The position numbers and the translations under genes were made by a program. From Pseudomonadota bacterium (lineage in GTDB: Bacteria > Bdellovibrionota_B > Oligoflexia > Oligoflexales > JAPPIL01): DNA of 12,022 bases. How positions within the stretch are numbered: position 1 is the first letter of the stretch; each line of letters opens with the position of its first letter. The stretch is taken from the NCBI GenBank assembly GCA_028877195.1, contig JAPPIL010000071.1, positions 1-12,022 of the forward strand, written 5' to 3'. Shown here in pieces: positions 1 to 6,198 of this stretch. The notes under the pieces are model-generated. The model had not been told where the DNA came from. It was given only the letters and a program-made list of their open reading frames with translations, and searched no databases.

Positions 1-828
1 TGGGCGAAAAATGATATGTTAATTTTTTTTCCATTTTCCCAAATGTTGTGTTTTGTTTTAAATAAAACAAACAAAAACAAAAAAAAAAATTTGCCTATCT
101 CTACAGCACAGGTGGGGGCGGGATTCTTCTGGGCTTCGGGTGGGTTTAGGCTGTTCTATCGTGAGCTTCATTTCGGCAAAGACCCGCAAGATGTGCGCAG
201 TGAGTTGCGTGTTTACGATGTCGGGAATTGGCGTTCACACTTGTTGGATAAGTTTCCATCGAGCAGTGGTTTCCCAACCTTTGACCCGCGTGATTTAACG
301 CTGCAAATCATGCATGCCAAAGGCATCAAGGTGAAAAAAATCTACTACCCTGGCAACCGTCTTGCCAAATGGCAGGTGGGACGTAGGACAAGAGGTAGAA
401 AGTGGCTTGCTACCCCGAAGAGCATGCTGGTCTTGAAAAACGGTGGCATGTCTTACACTTCGCTAGCAGATGATGGTTCAGGCATTGAGTCTTATGCCAT
501 CGCTAATAAAGGTCAAGCGGTGCTGTGGGCGACGAGGGCTGGTAATGTCTATCTTCATCAAGCCGAAGGCGAGGTTCAGCATATTGGGCGGGGGCGCGAC
601 CCACGTTGGCATCCAAAGAACGGCAATCTCTATGTGTATAGTAAGGCTCGTTTCGTTGGGCATCAGCTGGTTGACTATGATTTACATGTTGCTGATGTTG
701 ACGGTGCGGGGCGAGATTTGACCTACACTCCGCACACCCAAGAACGCTTCCCTCTATGGCGCAATAAGGGCAAACAACTGCTGTTTACCCGTGCGAGAAC
801 TACCGATATTTATTTTATTAATTTATAG
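1..828 (+). CDS. PD40/TolB-like beta-propeller protein, 5' end outside window
   Basis: The reading frame is open from the first base, and residues before the first ATG (base 16) already read like a blade strand (WAKNDMLIFFP). I therefore treat the gene as 5'-truncated rather than starting at 16. Blade-like units recur: WAKNDMLIFFP, FFWASGGFRLFYRE, FPTFDPRDLTLQIM, DPRWHPKNGNLYVYSKA and FPLWRNKGKQLLFTRA. Each has the pattern of an aromatic/Trp turn, a short Gly/Asn/Lys turn, then a hydrophobic strand, as in WD40-like PD40 repeats of TolB and relatives. At least five or six blades are visible. The family usually acts in the periplasm as a binding scaffold; the partner is unknown, and any signal peptide would lie upstream of the window. 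The linker between the first two units is a Lys/Asn-rich stretch encoded by an A-rich tract with a run of 11 A. The 3' end overlaps the convergent cutA gene by 11 bp. The propeller call is fairly sure; calling it TolB itself is not justified. Confidence 0.7.
   Translation, partial: WAKNDMLIFFPFSQMLCFVLNKTNKNKKKNLPISTAQVGAGFFWASGGFRLFYRELHFGKDPQDVRSELRVYDVGNWRSHLLDKFPSSSGFPTFDPRDLTLQIMHAKGIKVKKIYYPGNRLAKWQVGRRTRGRKWLATPKSMLVLKNGGMSYTSLADDGSGIESYAIANKGQAVLWATRAGNVYLHQAEGEVQHIGRGRDPRWHPKNGNLYVYSKARFVGHQLVDYDLHVADVDGAGRDLTYTPHTQERFPLWRNKGKQLLFTRARTTDIYFINL
52..89. repeat. A/T-rich low-complexity tract with inverted repeat and A11 run
   Basis: Inside the first gene, a 9-bp perfect inverted repeat (52-60 with 63-71, TTTGTTTTA and TAAAACAAA) is followed by an A-rich stretch ending in 11 consecutive A (79-89). 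A T8 run lies at 23-30. The composition contrasts with the balanced sequence on either side. The frame stays open through it and propeller-like sequence is found on both sides, so the tract is in frame in this copy. Confidence 0.8.
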
Positions 829-1159
829 TGTTGAGTGTTAGCCAGCGTCCGTATGCTTGGTTGCAGTCGTCGATGTTGAGCTTGAGTATACAGCAGGTGT
901 CGTAGCTGTGTAGGGCGGTGATACGCTCGGATACTCGTGCAAACAGCGAAGCACGGGTCTTCAAAAACATGGCGACTTCGGATTCTTGCTGTAGCTCGCC
1001 TTGCCAATGATAGATGGAAGTGTGGGTGGGCAAGATATTCGCACAAGCGATAAGTTTTTCCTCAATAAGGGTGGCGGCGATATGCTCGGCTTCCTTCTGG
1101 TCGCGGCAGGTGCAGTAGAGCATGCATAGGTGTGGTGCTTGGTTGTTAGGTAAGTTCAT
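818..1159 (-). CDS. cutA: CutA1-family divalent-cation tolerance protein, Cys-rich variant
   Basis: The 113-residue product has the usual length and core of CutA1, a small trimeric cytoplasmic protein linked to divalent metal (copper) tolerance. Recognisable are YCTC near residue 15, AEHIAATLIEEKLIACANILP (split here as AEHIAATLIEEK then LIACANILP, residues 24-44), SIYHWQGEL (48-56), the E-V-x-M-F-L-K-T strand (61-68) and the L-H-x-Y segment (83-86). C16, a metal ligand in E. coli CutA as I recall it, is kept. The usual Pro-Glu after the H-P-Y-x-T segment is replaced by C89-C90, so the acidic ligand expected at position 90 is Cys. The protein has seven Cys (12, 16, 18, 39, 89, 90, 99), which is high. 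The ATG overlaps the stop of the upstream 595-residue gene as ATGA, and a GAGGA about 11 nt upstream lies inside that gene; this suggests translational coupling. It is the last gene of the minus-strand operon, and its 3' end overlaps the plus-strand propeller gene. Confidence 0.9.
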   Translation of the reverse strand: MNLPNNQAPHLCMLYCTCRDQKEAEHIAATLIEEKLIACANILPTHTSIYHWQGELQQESEVAMFLKTRASLFARVSERITALHSYDTCCILKLNIDDCNQAYGRWLTLNTIN

Positions 1160-2943
1160 TGGAGGATGTCCTCATCAAAGCCATGCTTGGTGATAATCTT
1201 CTTTATTGCTTGCTGCAAGTCGTCGTTTGTTGTCGGGTTATCGAGGCTTGGGTGTAGCGGTGAGAAATTATAGGCATCCATTTTCTCTATCCATTGCCGT
1301 GCCAAGAACGAGTAGGGGAAGTTACCAACAACGTTAGAAAGCGCTGACATACCGACCATCAAGGCCGTGTGCGATGCTTTGCTGTCTAATCCCAAGCGTT
1401 TGATCAAAAAGCGTGAACCACCCGTATAGAGAAAGATTGACTTGTAGAGTGAGTAGGTGCTGACATAGGTTGTGTCGTAAACGATGCGATCCCAGTTGAT
1501 TTCTTTGCCTGCGAATACATGTGCTGATATAGAAGCAAGTATCGTTACGGCTGCGGCGACACTTATCCGCACTTCATTGGGTAAGCCCATAGATGAGATA
1601 AGACCAAGCGTTGTGTCAATCACGAGCACGATAAACATATTGTGGCGAAAGTTCTTGTCCCGCCACAGGTCAAATTTGCGCTGCTGGATAGCTTCGGCGC
1701 TATACATGGTCATCACCGACCCAAAAAAATTCATCCGTGCCAGAAACGCAGTGTCAGCATAAAACAAATCACCCTTTGGGCGGGGCATACTGCGCAAAAC
1801 TATCGCTAAACTGGTCGCAGCTAAATGTGCGAACACATACTTGCTAACCGATGTATTGATACGAAAGTCATGGTAATGTGCGAAATCATTCAGCCCGACA
1901 AATGCGCCGATTTCAAGTTGCTTGCGGGTATCAACGAGTATTTTAGTTTTCAGATAGGTCAATGCCGCGCCTGTCAAAGCCATTGTGGGCAGGGTGTATT
2001 TGTTGAGGCGGCGTGGCACGAGGTAGGCGGGGATAGTCAAGCCACCGACTAGTCCAAAAAACGACACTGCTGAATTTTTGAAATGTTTAGTGCTGACACG
2101 ATCAGCAAGCGACTGTTTGAGTTCGGTATGTGCTGCCTGTTGGCGTGCCGATAGACGTTCTTCAACACTCTCCACAAGCTGTGGATGCTTAAGATAGAAG
2201 ACTAGTCTGTTGTGAGAGGTTAACCGCTTCTTTTGCACGCAACTATGTTGCCAAGCGTGATGCAAGTAGTGGCGCATGCGAGTTAGCAATTGTTTAATTA
2301 TGTCATCAAGAATAGTGCGGTTGCGGGCTTCGAGTTGTTTAAGCAGTTCGATGCCTGTCAACTGTTGGTTCATCGTCAGCTCGTAGTAGTCCTGTGCGAT
2401 TTTTTGGAAGAAGCGGTATTTGCCATGCTTGGCGAGTAAAGCCATGCTGTCGGTGGTGAGGAGTGTCTGCATTTGGTCGTTTAGGAGTTTGATTTTTTCT
2501 TTTAGTAGTTGTTGGGTGGACTTGTCGGGCGAGGTTGTTGCTTGGGTGTTGTGGGCATAGATTTGTTTGCTCAACTGGTAGAGGTTGCGATTGATATGCC
2601 AAAGTAGCAATGCGGTCATAGAAAAGTGTTGAAACAAATGTTCACTTGCAATCGGGGGCGGTTGTGTGGCTTGGGTCAATTGTTGCCATTTATCACGCAC
2701 GGCAGCACAGCCTGGCGACATAGTTGCTGGCGGTAGAGAGTTGATCTGTAGGTCGGGCGTGCTTTGCGGGGACAACGATGCCAGTTTTGTCGCCGCGGTG
2801 ATTATCCGCGTACCAAGCTCATGTAGGTATAGCAGCTCTATTTGTTGATGTTGATGTTGATGGCGAGGCGCAGAACTTGCGAAACTAGTCTGCAGCACTA
2901 ACATGGTAAAAAGCGACAACCGCCTAACTATGTATACCAACAT
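1156..2943 (-). CDS. Polytopic membrane protein with signal peptide and long helical N-terminal domain, unknown function
   Basis: I do not recognise the family of this 595-residue protein. The N-terminus (M1-V-Y-I-V-R-R then a hydrophobic run to about residue 20, with FASSA-P near 25) looks like a cleavable signal peptide. Next come a His/Gln repeat (HQHQHQQ, 28-34, from TTGATG-type DNA repeats) and a mostly helical, charged region to about 290 with coiled-coil character (around 145-160 and 195-225). The C-terminal half has about seven or eight hydrophobic segments: roughly 291-310, 317-335, 368-385, 402-418, 435-452, 458-478, 495-508 and 525-545. The tail (about 560-595) is soluble and acidic. 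A periplasmic helical domain followed by a membrane bundle is inferred from this order. It is third in the operon, 114 bp after the 48-residue gene, and its stop overlaps the cutA start by 4 bp. The ribosome site before the ATG is weak (GAGAG); M14 is an alternative start but would shorten the signal peptide. It could be the membrane partner of the ABC ATPase upstream, but it does not resemble a standard permease. Confidence 0.8.
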   Translation of the reverse strand: MLVYIVRRLSLFTMLVLQTSFASSAPRHQHQHQQIELLYLHELGTRIITAATKLASLSPQSTPDLQINSLPPATMSPGCAAVRDKWQQLTQATQPPPIASEHLFQHFSMTALLLWHINRNLYQLSKQIYAHNTQATTSPDKSTQQLLKEKIKLLNDQMQTLLTTDSMALLAKHGKYRFFQKIAQDYYELTMNQQLTGIELLKQLEARNRTILDDIIKQLLTRMRHYLHHAWQHSCVQKKRLTSHNRLVFYLKHPQLVESVEERLSARQQAAHTELKQSLADRVSTKHFKNSAVSFFGLVGGLTIPAYLVPRRLNKYTLPTMALTGAALTYLKTKILVDTRKQLEIGAFVGLNDFAHYHDFRINTSVSKYVFAHLAATSLAIVLRSMPRPKGDLFYADTAFLARMNFFGSVMTMYSAEAIQQRKFDLWRDKNFRHNMFIVLVIDTTLGLISSMGLPNEVRISVAAAVTILASISAHVFAGKEINWDRIVYDTTYVSTYSLYKSIFLYTGGSRFLIKRLGLDSKASHTALMVGMSALSNVVGNFPYSFLARQWIEKMDAYNFSPLHPSLDNPTTNDDLQQAIKKIITKHGFDEDILQ

Positions 2944-3057
2944 GCTCTCGCTGGTAGTGTGTGGTTAACAGCGTGCTTAATCCTCTATATTGATGATAAT
3001 GTCTAGATGTTTTTGTATGTGGAGGGCGTTCCCGTCTTTGTTGCATGCAAAACCATC

Positions 3058-3204
3058 CTACAACCGCATCAACAGATAAGAACCAAGTAAAACCGATATG
3101 GTGAACAGCATACAAGCCTTGCTGGTTTTGCTGTGCGTCCCAACCCAAGCAAAATAACCACCCCAAGCGCAGAGCATAATTAACAAACAATCAAGTATTA
3201 TCAT
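3058..3204 (-). CDS. Small membrane protein of 48 residues, two predicted helices
   Basis: This short ATG frame begins inside the last codons of the ABC ATPase gene (14-bp overlap). Its start is preceded by an AAGGG-type Shine-Dalgarno sequence (in GTGAAGGGCGCAA) at suitable spacing. The product has two hydrophobic segments, about residues 2-21 (IILDCLLIMLCAWGGYFAWV) and 31-46, separated by a short polar basic loop (THSKTSKA). This is the pattern of a genuine small inner-membrane protein. It competes with a longer 88-codon frame over the same DNA (3190-2924), which needs a TTG start without a ribosome site and has an unstructured, His/Arg-rich second half; I prefer the 48-residue frame. Overlap with the ATPase gene suggests coupled translation and perhaps an accessory membrane subunit of that ATPase. 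There is no family assignment. Confidence 0.6.
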   Translation of the reverse strand: MIILDCLLIMLCAWGGYFAWVGTHSKTSKACMLFTISVLLGSYLLMRL

Positions 3205-3907
3205 TTGCGCCCTTCACGGCGGTGCGAAACTCATTATACAGGTAATCCTTATCGCTATGCCGATGGTCATAGTCCAAACAACGCAACACCTGCCCTGTAG
3301 ATAAGATCAGTGCTTTGTTGACCAGTCGTGCCACGTCTCGTATTTCATGCGTAGAGATAATACCGACACTGTCAGAATCCGTTGCCAAACATGCGTCAAT
3401 GGCACTAATTATCTTGTCTCTTGCGATCAAATCAATGCCCGCTAACGGTTCATCAAACAGATAAACTTTTGCCTTTGTTGCTAACACAGAGCTGATTTTT
3501 ACCTTCTGGAGTTGACCTTTGGAAAGCTGCCTGACTCTCTTATGCTGGTGCTGTGGAACATCTAACTCATCGAGAAGTTGATAGAAGCGTTTGGCACAAA
3601 AACAAGCGTAGAGAGACTCCATGAAGTTCACAATATCTTTTGCCGTCATCCAAGAAAAGAAAGTGCTCTTGTCGCTCAACATTGCCAACGGACAGCAGTC
3701 ATCTGTAGCAGGCATGTGAGTTTTGATATAGCCCTGTGTTGGTTGTAATAAACCTGCGATAAGCTTAAGAATCGTGGTCTTGCCTGCACCGTTGAGACCA
3801 AATATTCCCACTCGCATGCCCGCATCAAAAGTAAATGACAGGTCATGCACCGCGTTGTTGCTGGTGTATCTTTTGCCGACGTTATGAAGTTCTATCACTG
3901 CACGCAT
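3191..3907 (-). CDS. ABC transporter ATP-binding protein, ABC-2/YtrB-like type
   Basis: The product has 238 residues, the normal size for a stand-alone nucleotide-binding subunit. Visible motifs: Walker A G37-L-N-G-A-G-K43-T44; signature LSKGQ (128-132); Walker B VYLFDEP with D152 and catalytic E153; D-loop AGID (156-159); H-switch STH with H187. At the Q-loop place the sequence reads AMLSDKSTFFSWMT, without the usual Gln; many ABC-2 type ATPases have Glu or another residue here. The C-terminal extension after the switch is short. It should dimerise and hydrolyse ATP to drive a membrane partner on the cytoplasmic side. No recognisable permease lies in the window; the next genes are a 48-residue membrane protein and a 595-residue polytopic protein. 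It is first in the minus-strand operon, 77 bp from the divergent gene at 3985. The ATG has only a weak ribosome site. The ATPase class is certain; the substrate is unknown. Confidence 0.93.
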   Translation of the reverse strand: MRAVIELHNVGKRYTSNNAVHDLSFTFDAGMRVGIFGLNGAGKTTILKLIAGLLQPTQGYIKTHMPATDDCCPLAMLSDKSTFFSWMTAKDIVNFMESLYACFCAKRFYQLLDELDVPQHQHKRVRQLSKGQLQKVKISSVLATKAKVYLFDEPLAGIDLIARDKIISAIDACLATDSDSVGIISTHEIRDVARLVNKALILSTGQVLRCLDYDHRHSDKDYLYNEFRTAVKGANDNT

Positions 3908-3934
3908 CGCAACTCACAATTCAACCGTGTTTTC

Positions 3935-3940
3935 AATATA
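3935..3940 (-). promoter_or_regulatory. Possible -10 element for the minus-strand operon
   Basis: Read on the minus strand, these bases are TATATT, 27 bp before the ATG of the ABC ATPase gene. No convincing -35 hexamer is present at 16-18 bp. It lies 9 bp from the plus-strand -10 element, so the two promoters would overlap and could compete. Confidence 0.25.
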
Positions 3941-3947
3941 CAGCACT

Positions 3948-3955
3948 GCTATAAT
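3948..3955 (+). promoter_or_regulatory. Extended -10 promoter for the secreted propeller-like gene
   Basis: The sequence TGCTATAAT occupies 3947-3955: a perfect TATAAT (3950-3955) with the TGn extension just before it. This form can work with a poor -35, and the region upstream has only a weak TGTTTT-like match. Transcription would start near 3962, giving a leader of about 23 nt that contains the GGAG ribosome site (3975-3978), six bases before the ATG at 3985. Confidence 0.6.
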
Positions 3956-3984
3956 GTTGGCATAGATTTTTTGCGGAGAACTGT

Positions 3985-5124
3985 ATGCGTGCGACCCTAC
4001 TGGTATTATTAATATGGCAAACTTCAGCCACTGCCACCCCTATAACCAACCCCGCACCAACATCAGCCCCTGGCTGCATTCCATCTCTCACCAAGCTTGC
4101 GGGAAGGTCGTTCTTCTTTGGCAAAGATGATACCATCTACATTCTCACTAACAGCGGCCAACGTAGTGAACGTAGGAGTGCGGAAACCCTGTATAAGCAC
4201 CGTGTGCTTAAGCTCGACTATAAAAAAAACAATTTAAGTGTTGTGCCCAACACGAACTTAAGTTTGCCTGTAGACACCTTCTTCTTGCCCAACAGCGACC
4301 CGCCCAAATACTACAGTGCAGTATCGTTCTTGCCACAGAACCGTCAATGTCAACGTGGGCTTGCGCATATATTTCTCTCTTACACCGAGAAGTATAAACG
4401 GCAAAAAATAGTCGCCCACAAACGCAAGGTGGCACTCGTTGATTCGCTGCCGTCGGTGCGTTTGTTTGATTTAGATGTCCACAAACTACTGGAAGTAGAT
4501 GTCTATCGCTCGCAATTTCGCCGCCTCAATAATGACCTTACCAAAGGCGAGACCCCCTTGTATGCTGAACCAAACACAGGCATTATCTACACGATTAAGA
4601 CCAACAATGACAATACGGCCATCTTGCGGCGTTTGGATCGTCAGGAATCGACGCTGGCATTCAATGTCGGCGAGAGGGTTTTACAGCATGGTAGATTCTT
4701 TGGGGTAGGGGTAATTCATGCTCAATTGAACAGGCTTGAGATATTGGAATATCCAGAATGGTCAAGCATTACCGACAAGCGACGACGCTACCTTATCCAA
4801 GTGCCAGCTTCGTATCCGCTGTCGCAAACCGAGATGGTTATCGATTTTGAGAATAAAATTATCGCTCTCGGAGGAGCAATAACACTAACCAAACGCACGT
4901 GGCGCAAGACACTATTCTACAATTACAAGCAAGGCAAGTTAATCCATACTTTTGAATACGAGCAAGGTCTGCTACCTAACGGCATGGCTGTGCACCCTGC
5001 TGGCGGTTATATTGCGATCGACATGGTGCGTCAAAACAATTACCGTAACGTTTATCTTGCCCTCTTTGACATCAAAAAAAATAAAATGCGTAAACTTTCC
5101 CTGCGTCCCCGCAAGAACAAGTAG
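3985..5124 (+). CDS. Secreted protein, probable beta-propeller, unknown function
   Basis: The 379-residue product starts with a typical signal peptide (MRATLLVLLIWQTSATA, cleavage likely near residue 17-18), followed by a Pro/Thr/Ala-rich linker to about residue 30. The rest is rich in short beta strands separated by turns. Repeats resembling propeller blades include DDTIYILTNSG (48-58), NTGIIYTIKTNNDNTAILRRLD (split as NTGIIYTIKTN and DNTAILRRLD, 197-218), ENKIIALGGAIT (289-300) and PNGMAVHPAGGYIAIDM (331-347). The last resembles NHL/YVTN-type blades. Only two Cys are present (31 and 122), which could form a disulfide in the periplasm. The C-terminus is very basic (KKNKMRKLSLRPRKNK). The ATG at 3985 is supported by GGAG at 3975-3978. 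It is transcribed away from the ABC operon and converges with the gene ending at 5210. No enzyme motif was found; a binding or scaffold role is inferred from fold only. Confidence 0.75.
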   Translation: MRATLLVLLIWQTSATATPITNPAPTSAPGCIPSLTKLAGRSFFFGKDDTIYILTNSGQRSERRSAETLYKHRVLKLDYKKNNLSVVPNTNLSLPVDTFFLPNSDPPKYYSAVSFLPQNRQCQRGLAHIFLSYTEKYKRQKIVAHKRKVALVDSLPSVRLFDLDVHKLLEVDVYRSQFRRLNNDLTKGETPLYAEPNTGIIYTIKTNNDNTAILRRLDRQESTLAFNVGERVLQHGRFFGVGVIHAQLNRLEILEYPEWSSITDKRRRYLIQVPASYPLSQTEMVIDFENKIIALGGAITLTKRTWRKTLFYNYKQGKLIHTFEYEQGLLPNGMAVHPAGGYIAIDMVRQNNYRNVYLALFDIKKNKMRKLSLRPRKNK

Positions 5125-5160
5125 GATGCGAGAGGCGTTACATATGCAACAAAGTTGGGT

Positions 5161-5183
5161 TAGCGGCTGCCAGGCAACCGCTA
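5161..5183 (-). terminator. Intergenic near-perfect hairpin between convergent genes
   Basis: Arms TAGCGGCTGCC and GGCAACCGCTA flank a single central A (5172). On the plus strand one pair is a C-A mismatch. On the minus strand the same position becomes a G-U wobble, so the RNA hairpin is better paired in the transcript of the gene ending at 5210. In practice the innermost bases would form the loop. Neither side has a U-run, so it is not a classical intrinsic terminator. It may act as a transcript 3' stabiliser or weak bidirectional stop. Confidence 0.4.
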
Positions 5184-5209
5184 CCAAAAGTTCATAACAT
5201 GAGCCTTGT

Positions 5210-6046
5210 TTATTGAGCTGCTAGTTTTTCAGTAAAGAATTTCCGACCAGCATGTTTGCTGCTAGCGTTGACATTGGCAACGAAGAGGTCAATCTTTTGA
5301 GCGAGCTCATCTGTCAATGCTTCAGGGGCTGCGTATTTTTCAGGCTTGAGGAGTCCTTCAGCCAACCCATGCTCAACCAAACCCTCGTAATTATCGGTAA
5401 TCGCCTTGAACAGTATGTCAGTAGTAAGCAGTTTGCCATCCTGCCCATCGTCTTGCTGTTGTTTTTTTAGGATACCGCCACCAACTACTGTAAGCATCGC
5501 AAACTGCCGATACAACTGCACTGGTAAATCTTCCAAAATCTCTCTTCTTTGTTCTGAAATTGTCTCATCACGAACTTTAGTGTTGATGGCAACCCATTCT
5601 TCCGCAGTAATTTGTCCTTGCTGCCAAACTTTTTCCAGTAGCTCCTGATTGTCTGTCCCCTTGTCCATGATGTTTAGCAATACTGCAGATTCAATGCCAA
5701 CCTCTGCTGCGAAAGCTTCCAGTTGTTGCTTGAATTCCTTGTCAGTTTGCTTGCCTGCCCCAGCAATCGTCTTCAAGACAATGCTTCGCACTGCTTTGCC
5801 GACTATCGTATCAATGATCGTCGGACTAGAAACGTCTGCCAACAAATCAAACGATTCCGCATTGACATGCGGTGCAAGTGCTAGGATATGAACCTGAATT
5901 TGCAACAGTGCGGCAGTCATCTGCTGTTCCTGCTCAACACTCGCTTGAGTGTCGCTTGCTTGCTCGTCGCTTGGCTCAGCTTGTAAACCAAAGCCTGTAA
6001 TTAAACTTAAAAATAAAATCCAAGAAAACAAAGGTATGCGGAACAT
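5210..6046 (-). CDS. Secreted helical protein with signal peptide, unknown function
   Basis: The open frame extends upstream to an ATG at 6112, but I place the start at 6046. That ATG begins a textbook signal peptide (MFRIPLFSWILFLSLITGFG, cleavage likely at LQA-EP after residue 23). An AAGAG ribosome site lies about seven bases before it, and the likely promoter elements (6081-6123) overlap the longer version. The 278-residue product has no Cys and no membrane segment after the signal. It continues with an acidic Gln/Ser/Ala/Asp/Glu-rich linker (about 24-43), then mainly amphipathic helices to the end. I recognise no domain. It is a single gene facing the secreted protein at 3985 and divergent from the gene at 6199. 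A periplasmic or exported location is inferred. Confidence 0.75.
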   Translation of the reverse strand: MFRIPLFSWILFLSLITGFGLQAEPSDEQASDTQASVEQEQQMTAALLQIQVHILALAPHVNAESFDLLADVSSPTIIDTIVGKAVRSIVLKTIAGAGKQTDKEFKQQLEAFAAEVGIESAVLLNIMDKGTDNQELLEKVWQQGQITAEEWVAINTKVRDETISEQRREILEDLPVQLYRQFAMLTVVGGGILKKQQQDDGQDGKLLTTDILFKAITDNYEGLVEHGLAEGLLKPEKYAAPEALTDELAQKIDLFVANVNASSKHAGRKFFTEKLAAQ

Positions 6047-6080
6047 ATTTATACTCTTATTAAAATTAGTGATAGTTTCC

Positions 6081-6123
6081 ATTATATAAAACAATAATAC
6101 TAAAACCCACACAATTAGCTCAA
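6081..6123 (-). promoter_or_regulatory. Promoter region for the secreted helical protein gene
   Basis: On the minus strand TTGAGC (6123-6118) is followed after 18 bp by TATTAT (6099-6094), a good -35/-10 pair. A perfect TATAAT (6086-6081) lies a little further down with a poor -35. Either gives a leader of roughly 28-40 nt to the ATG at 6046 and supports that start. Confidence 0.45.
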
Positions 6124-6198
6124 CTGTCGGTAATCCTTACCTATTTATATCTTTAGTAATTTACAAGTAAAATAAACACACTAACCAGATTTTTAAAT

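Noticed and set aside
2846..2864. TTGATG-type triplet repeats as a possible phase-variation tract
   Set aside because: Only about three six-base copies are present, and they simply encode the HQHQ run in frame; length changes would not shift the frame.
2924..3190. 88-codon minus-strand frame between the ABC ATPase and the 595-residue gene
   Set aside because: It needs a TTG start with no ribosome site and has a low-complexity His/Arg-rich second half. It conflicts with the better-supported 48-residue frame on the same strand.
6047..6112. Longer N-terminus for the secreted helical protein (ATG at 6112)
   Set aside because: It would put 22 residues before a clear signal peptide and overlap the likely promoter; the ATG at 6046 has a ribosome site.
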